Assembly: GCA_016215085.1 (NCBI GenBank)
Contig: JACRMD010000184.1
Coordinates: 1-10,968 of the forward strand
Direction: 5' to 3'
Length of the DNA: 10,968 nt
Source: Solirubrobacterales bacterium
Lineage (GTDB): Bacteria; Actinomycetota; Thermoleophilia; Solirubrobacterales; Solirubrobacteraceae
Shown here: positions 7,853 through 10,968 of the stretch, in pieces
Position numbering within the stretch: the stretch's first letter is position 1
How the letters are laid out: each line of letters begins with the position of its first letter
Notes under the pieces: model-generated
Told to the model about the DNA's origin: nothing
The model's input: only the letters and a program-made list of their open reading frames with translations
Database searches by the model: none
Position numbers and translations under genes: made by a program

Positions 7853-7881
7853 GCTCTGCTCCACACTGTAGGCGCATGCTC
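7842..7881. promoter_or_regulatory. divergent start region with phased TGCTC repeats, candidate operator
   Basis: Only 23 bases (7853-7875) separate the regulator ATG from the divergent M28-like ATG. TGCTC occurs at 7842, 7852, 7857 and 7877, spaced 10, 5 and 20 bases. Two copies extend to CATGCTC (7850-7856 and 7875-7881) and overlap both start codons. OmpR-family regulators often bind short direct repeats with helical phasing. The caution is that TGCTC also occurs nearby at 7809 and 7916 inside coding sequence, so chance is possible. Confidence 0.25.
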
Positions 7882-9636
7882 GACCCGCGCCTCTACCGCG
7901 CCGCGTTCGTGCCCGTGCTCCTCGCGGTCATGGTGGTCGCCTTCTCCCTGCAGGCGCGCCCCCGGCCGATCGGGACCACGCTGGCGCCTGACGCCTTCGA
8001 CGGCACGAAGGCCGGCCAGACGCTGGACGAGCTGGCCGCCGCGTTCCCACGCCGCGTCCCCGGCGACGCCGCCGACGAGTAGCTCGCCGGGCGCGTCGCC
8101 GACGCGCTGCGAGCGCGCGGCCCGTACGTGGTCGAGCTCGACCGCTTCGACGCCGACACCGCCGAGGGCCGGCGGACGCTGACCAACGTCGTCGCCACGC
8201 GCGCGGGCGCGCCCGGGCCGGGGATCGTCGTCGTGGCCCACCGCGACAGCCTCGGAGCCGGCGCCCGGCCCGAGCTGTCGGCCACCGCGGCGCTGCTGGA
8301 GCTCGCGCGGGTCACCGGCGACGGGCGCCTGAACCGCACGATCACCTTCATCTCGACCACCGGCGGCAGCTCGGGCGCCGCGGGGGCCGCGCGCGCCGCC
8401 GAGCGCCTGGAGGGCCGCGCCGACGCCGTGCTCGTCCTCGGCGCGATGGGCGGCCCCGCGCTGCGCCGGCCGTTCGTCGTCGGGTTCTCCAACGGACGCG
8501 GGCAGGCGCCGATCCGGCTGCGGCGCACGGTCGAGGCGGCGGTCAGCAGCGAGACCGGCCGCAACCCGGGCGGCTTCCGCGCCGCGGCCCAATGGGCGCG
8601 GCTGGCCGCCCCGGCCACGATCGGCGAGCAGGGGCCCTTCGCGCGCGACGGTCAGCCCGCCGTGCTGCTGTCGTCCTCGGGCGGGCGGCCGCCGGGCGCG
8701 CGCGGGCAGGTCACCGACGCGCGGTTGCAGAGCTTCGGCCGCGCGGCGCTCCGCTCGATGTACGCGCTCGACAACGGCCCCGACATCGCCTCGCCGCCGC
8801 GCGCGGACCTCGTGACCCGCGGGCGCGTCCTGCCGGGCTGGGCGGTGCGCCTGCTGGTCGGTGCGCTGCTGCTGCCGCCGCTGGTCACCGCGATCGACGG
8901 CTACGCGCGGGCGCGCCGGCGCCGCGAGTGGGTCGGGCCGTGGGCCTGGTGGACCCTGGCCGGCGCGCTGCCGTTCGCGGCCGCCTGCCTGTTCGCGGTG
9001 CTGCTCGGCGCGGTCGGGCTCCTCGGCGGCGTGCCGCCCGCGCCGCTCCCCGCGCCGGCGCTCGCGCTCGACAGCACCGCCACGGCCGGGCTCGTCGCGC
9101 TGCTCCTGCTCTTCGCGCTCGGCTGGCTGGCCCTGCGGCCGTTCGCCGTGCGGCTGGCGGGCGTCCGCGGGCGGCCGGCGCCCGCCGCCGGCATCGGGGT
9201 GCTGCTGGTCGCCTGCGCGGCCGTGGCGCTGCTGTGGATCGGCAACCCGTACGCCGCCGCGCTCGCCGTCCCGGCGCTGCACCTGTGGACCTGGGCGGTG
9301 GTGCCGGGCCGTCTGCCGCGCCTCGCGCGCGTGGCGCTCGTCGCGCTCGGGACGCTGCTGCCGCTGCTGGTCTTCTCCAGCCTGGCCGGGTCGTTCGGCT
9401 GGGGCCGGCTCGAGGCGCTGTGGGCCTGGATCCTGCTCGTCGCCGCCGGGCACGTCCCGTTGGTGACCTGGCTGCTGTGGAGCGTCGTGTGGGGCGCGGG
9501 CGTCTCGGCCGCGATCGTCGCGGTGCGCACGCCCCGCGAGCGCGCGCAGGGGCCGACCGGGGTCACCGTCCGCGGGCCGGTGAGCTACGCGGGCCCCGGC
9601 TCGCTGGGCGGCACGGAGTCCGCGCTGCGCCGATGA
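7876..9636 (+). pseudogene. M28-like (degenerate) membrane protein interrupted by one in-frame TAG
   Basis: Read through TAG 8080-8082, this is a 586-position protein with an N-terminal membrane segment (about 10-26), an extracytoplasmic M28 aminopeptidase-like domain (about 40-310) and a C-terminal polytopic domain (about 320-560) with several hydrophobic helices, probably eight or so. The fold is recognisable from VVVAHRDS (H122, D124), an ATAALLELAR helix, RTITFIS and GPFARDGQPAVLL. Of the usual zinc ligands only the first histidine is evident: the GANDNASG position reads RPELSATAA and the catalytic Glu pair reads GGSS. It is therefore probably a non-catalytic member of the family. The ATG at 7876 has only a weak ribosome binding site. 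Codon 69 is TAG in the context GDAADE-TAG-LAGRVADAL, where Gln or Arg is usual. It overlaps the sortase by four bases (ATGA). Strict translation gives 7876-8082 and a fragment from about 8128. Confidence 0.78.
8080..8082 (+). other. in-frame TAG codon in the M28-like gene
   Basis: This codon lies in the same frame as 7876-8079 and 8083-9636, with matching GC-rich third positions on both sides. The helix LAGRVADALRARG directly after it is the expected continuation of an M28 N-terminal region, so the frame is intact and only this codon is disrupted. Confidence 0.88.
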
Positions 9637-10385
9637 CCGCGACGCGGGCCCGCCGCGCGCTGCGCGCGCTGTCGACCGTCCTGATCGCCGCCGGCGCGAT
9701 CATCCTCACCGACGCGGCGCTCACCGTCGTGTGGCAGGAGCCGACCACGGCGCTGCTGGCCAAGCTGCGCCAGGACGGCCTGCGCTCGGACCTGCGCGAG
9801 CTCGAGCGCGCCGGCCCCACGCCGCTGGAGCTCAAGGCGCTGGCCGGCCTGCGCGACGACCGCCGCCGGCTGGCGTTCCTGGCGCGCTCGCTGCGCCGGC
9901 GCACCGAGCCGGGCGACGCGGTCGCGCGCCTGCGGATCCCGGCGATCGGGGTCGACAAGGTGGTGGTCAAGGGCTCGGCGCCCGAGGACCTGCGCAAGGG
10001 CCCCGGCTTCTACGACGAGGTCGCGCTGCCCGGCGTGCCGGGGACGACGGCGATCGCCGGCCACCGCACGACCTACGGCGCGCCGTTCCGGCGCCTGGAC
10101 GACGTCGACCGCGGCGACCGCGTCGTGCTGGAGCTGCCCTACGGCCGCTTCACCTACCGCGTCGAGCGCACGCGGATCGTCGATCCGTCGGCGCTGTGGG
10201 TCCTGCGGCGCAAGCGCTATGACCGGCTCGTGCTCTCGGCCTGCCACCCGCTGTTCAGCGCCGCCCAGCGGATCGTCGTCTTCGCCCGGCTGGAGCGCGT
10301 GGAGCCCACGCGGTCGGACACGCCGTGGACGAGCGTCGGAGCCCTGCGCTCGACGCCTCAGGCCACCACGACCGGCGCCCGATGA
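9633..10385 (+). CDS. class E-like sortase (membrane transpeptidase)
   Basis: Sortases cleave sorting signals of secreted proteins and attach them to the cell wall. This 250-residue protein has one N-terminal transmembrane anchor (about 12-33), a charged juxtamembrane region that may be helical (about 40-92), and a sortase domain beginning at VARLRIPAIGVDKVVV. The catalytic triad is visible: H144 in IAGHRTTYGAPF, C204 in LVLSACHPLF and R213 in AAQRIVVF. The usual T-L-x-T-C is varied to V-L-S-A-C. The GHRTTYG-PF pattern is typical of actinobacterial class E enzymes, as I remember the family. The ATG at 9633 overlaps the TGA of the M28-like gene (ATGA), implying coupled translation. No LAxTG-type substrate protein is encoded in the window. 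Confidence 0.9.
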   Translation: MTATRARRALRALSTVLIAAGAIILTDAALTVVWQEPTTALLAKLRQDGLRSDLRELERAGPTPLELKALAGLRDDRRRLAFLARSLRRRTEPGDAVARLRIPAIGVDKVVVKGSAPEDLRKGPGFYDEVALPGVPGTTAIAGHRTTYGAPFRRLDDVDRGDRVVLELPYGRFTYRVERTRIVDPSALWVLRRKRYDRLVLSACHPLFSAAQRIVVFARLERVEPTRSDTPWTSVGALRSTPQATTTGAR

Positions 10386-10441
10386 CCAGGCCAGCAGGGG
10401 CGCCGGACCCGCCGGCGCACGGGTTTGACTGTGCTTGGAGC

Positions 10442-10627
10442 ATGACCGTGGATGACCTCAAGGCGCGCGTCCGCAGCGACGCGTACGTCGTGGACCCCGA
10501 GCTGGTGGCCGCGGCGCTGCTGCGGCGCGCGATCCCGCGCCGCGCGCTGGCCGCCGGGTGCGGCGTCAGCCGACCTGGTGCTCGTGGCCGCGCAGCGCGC
10601 GCGGACCCGTCGCGTCGGCGAGGGTGA
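10442..10627 (+). CDS. small FlgM-like anti-sigma-factor protein
   Basis: This short protein (61 residues from ATG 10442) contains VDDLKARVRSDAYVVDPELVAAALLRR, a match by pattern to the C-terminal sigma-28-binding helix region of FlgM (a helix, a Y-x-V-D-P turn, then a second helix). FlgM binds and inhibits flagellar sigma factor; no flagellar genes are nearby, so the partner could be another sigma factor. Start choice is uncertain: GTG 10448 has GGAG seven bases upstream, ATG 10442 has it one base upstream, and an in-frame ATG at 10382 overlaps the sortase stop (ATGA). Third positions are GC through about 10568, then turn A/T-rich (CGA CCT GGT GCT CGT), and the last 62 bases overlap thiL antisense, so the tail after GCGVS is probably not native. 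Confidence 0.5.
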   Translation: MTVDDLKARVRSDAYVVDPELVAAALLRRAIPRRALAAGCGVSRPGARGRAARADPSRRRG

Positions 10628-10968
10628 GCCCCGGCTCGCCCGCCTCGACGCGGCCCACCACCGTCACCAGGTCCCCGAGCCCCGCGACCGCCGCCGGCGG
10701 CACGCAGGCGCACAGCTCGTAGTCCTCGCCGCCCGCGGCGCCGAGCTCCCAGCCCGGCACGCCCAGCTGCGCGGCGACCTCGGCGACGCCGGCGGCCAGC
10801 GGCAGCGCGTCGAGGTCGACGACCAGCCGCACGCCGCCGGCGCGCGCGACGTGGGCGGCGTCGGTCGCCAGGCCGTCGGACAGGTCGATCATCGCCGTGG
10901 CGCCCGCCCGCGCCAGCGCACGGCCGGCGTCCCGCCGCGGCTCGGGACGCCGGTGGCGCTGCACCAGC
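10566..10968 (-). CDS. thiL: thiamine-monophosphate kinase, C-terminal part (runs off the window)
   Basis: ThiL phosphorylates thiamine monophosphate with ATP to give thiamine pyrophosphate, the active cofactor, in the cytoplasm. About 133 codons are present; the N-terminal part with the first metal- and ATP-binding aspartates lies beyond position 10968, and the frame is open to the edge. Visible family motifs are a RRPEPR-type segment, AMIDLSDGLATD (mid-protein metal/nucleotide site) and AAGGEDYELCACVPP near the C-terminus, followed by VVGRVEAGEPG and the end GHEHQVG. It stops at TGA (10568-10566) and is convergent with, and overlaps, the small FlgM-like gene. Confidence 0.92.
   Translation of the reverse strand, partial: LVQRHRRPEPRRDAGRALARAGATAMIDLSDGLATDAAHVARAGGVRLVVDLDALPLAAGVAEVAAQLGVPGWELGAAGGEDYELCACVPPAAVAGLGDLVTVVGRVEAGEPGLTLADATGPRALRGHEHQVG

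Noticed and set aside
7862..7864. GTG 7864 as the start of the response regulator
   Set aside because: The GGAG that would serve as ribosome binding site lies inside those extra codons and is well placed for ATG 7852 instead.
4560..7877. A minus-strand open frame of more than 1,100 codons spanning htrA and the antisense-free frames of the kinase and regulator
   Set aside because: Only its last ~386 codons (htrA) are real. The upstream part is an arginine-, proline- and alanine-rich alternative frame of the kinase and regulator genes, open only because stops are rare at this GC content.
882..8108. The 14-mer GTCGCCGACGCGCT follows both in-frame TAG codons (882-895 and 8095-8108), as if it were a shared recoding signal
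   Set aside because: It encodes VADAL in the same frame both times, a very common helix and codon set in GC-rich genomes, and its distance from the TAG differs (3 versus 12 bases).
4521..8182. Long plus-strand open frames (4521-6839 and 5885-8182) opposite the operon
   Set aside because: They are antisense shadows with no domains and low-complexity composition. The minus-strand genes in the same place have complete catalytic motifs.
7789..9453. Minus-strand open frame of 554 codons opposite the M28-like gene
   Set aside because: It is a Gln/Arg/Gly/Pro-rich antisense shadow. The plus strand has the M28-like motifs and membrane helices.
10425..10453. TTGACT at 10425-10430 as a -35 box before the FlgM-like gene
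   Set aside because: The hexamer at the right spacing (GTGGAT) is a poor -10, and the gene may be translated from the upstream operon transcript.

Overview
The window is very GC-rich, with almost every third codon position G or C, and is densely coding. It looks chromosomal and bacterial. The gene content suggests an actinobacterium, probably class Thermoleophilia (Solirubrobacterales or a relative): a TreT-type trehalose synthase next to a trehalose-6-phosphate synthase, an HtrA protease with a lipoprotein-like N-terminus, a class E-like sortase, a degenerate M28-type membrane protein and a tiny FlgM-like anti-sigma protein. That placement is inference from gene content and composition.

Layout. 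Positions 1-99 may hold the tail of an unrecognised gene. From 201 to 1805 (+) lies a carotenoid/retinol-type FAD oxidoreductase, broken by one in-frame TAG at 876. Convergent with it is a five-gene block on the minus strand, read from 7852 down to 1825: OmpR-family response regulator, membrane sensor histidine kinase, HtrA/DegP-like protease, TreT-like trehalose glycosyltransferase (frame-shifted near 4152), and GT20 trehalose-6-phosphate synthase. Gaps within the block are -4 to 21 bases, so it reads as one operon linking envelope sensing, periplasmic proteolysis and trehalose synthesis. Divergent from it, after only 23 bases, is a second tight block on the plus strand: an M28-like membrane protein (in-frame TAG at 8080), a sortase, and a small FlgM-like protein. 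This block collides tail to tail with a partial thiL that runs off the right edge.

How the genes may work together. The kinase and regulator probably sense an extracytoplasmic signal and may control HtrA and trehalose production; because their promoters must lie so close, they may also affect the divergent membrane-protein/sortase block. No DNA-binding data support this beyond short repeats at the divergent start.

The most unusual feature is three lesions in otherwise well-conserved genes: two in-frame TAG codons, both where glutamine (CAG) would fit, and one frameshift with apparent loss of roughly a dozen residues. The likely explanations are consensus or assembly errors, or recent decay. 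UAG readthrough is the more exciting alternative and can be tested. One intact gene in the window (the trehalose-6-phosphate synthase) ends naturally at TAG, which argues against wholesale reassignment. I found no tRNA or rRNA gene, CRISPR array, insertion sequence or prophage.
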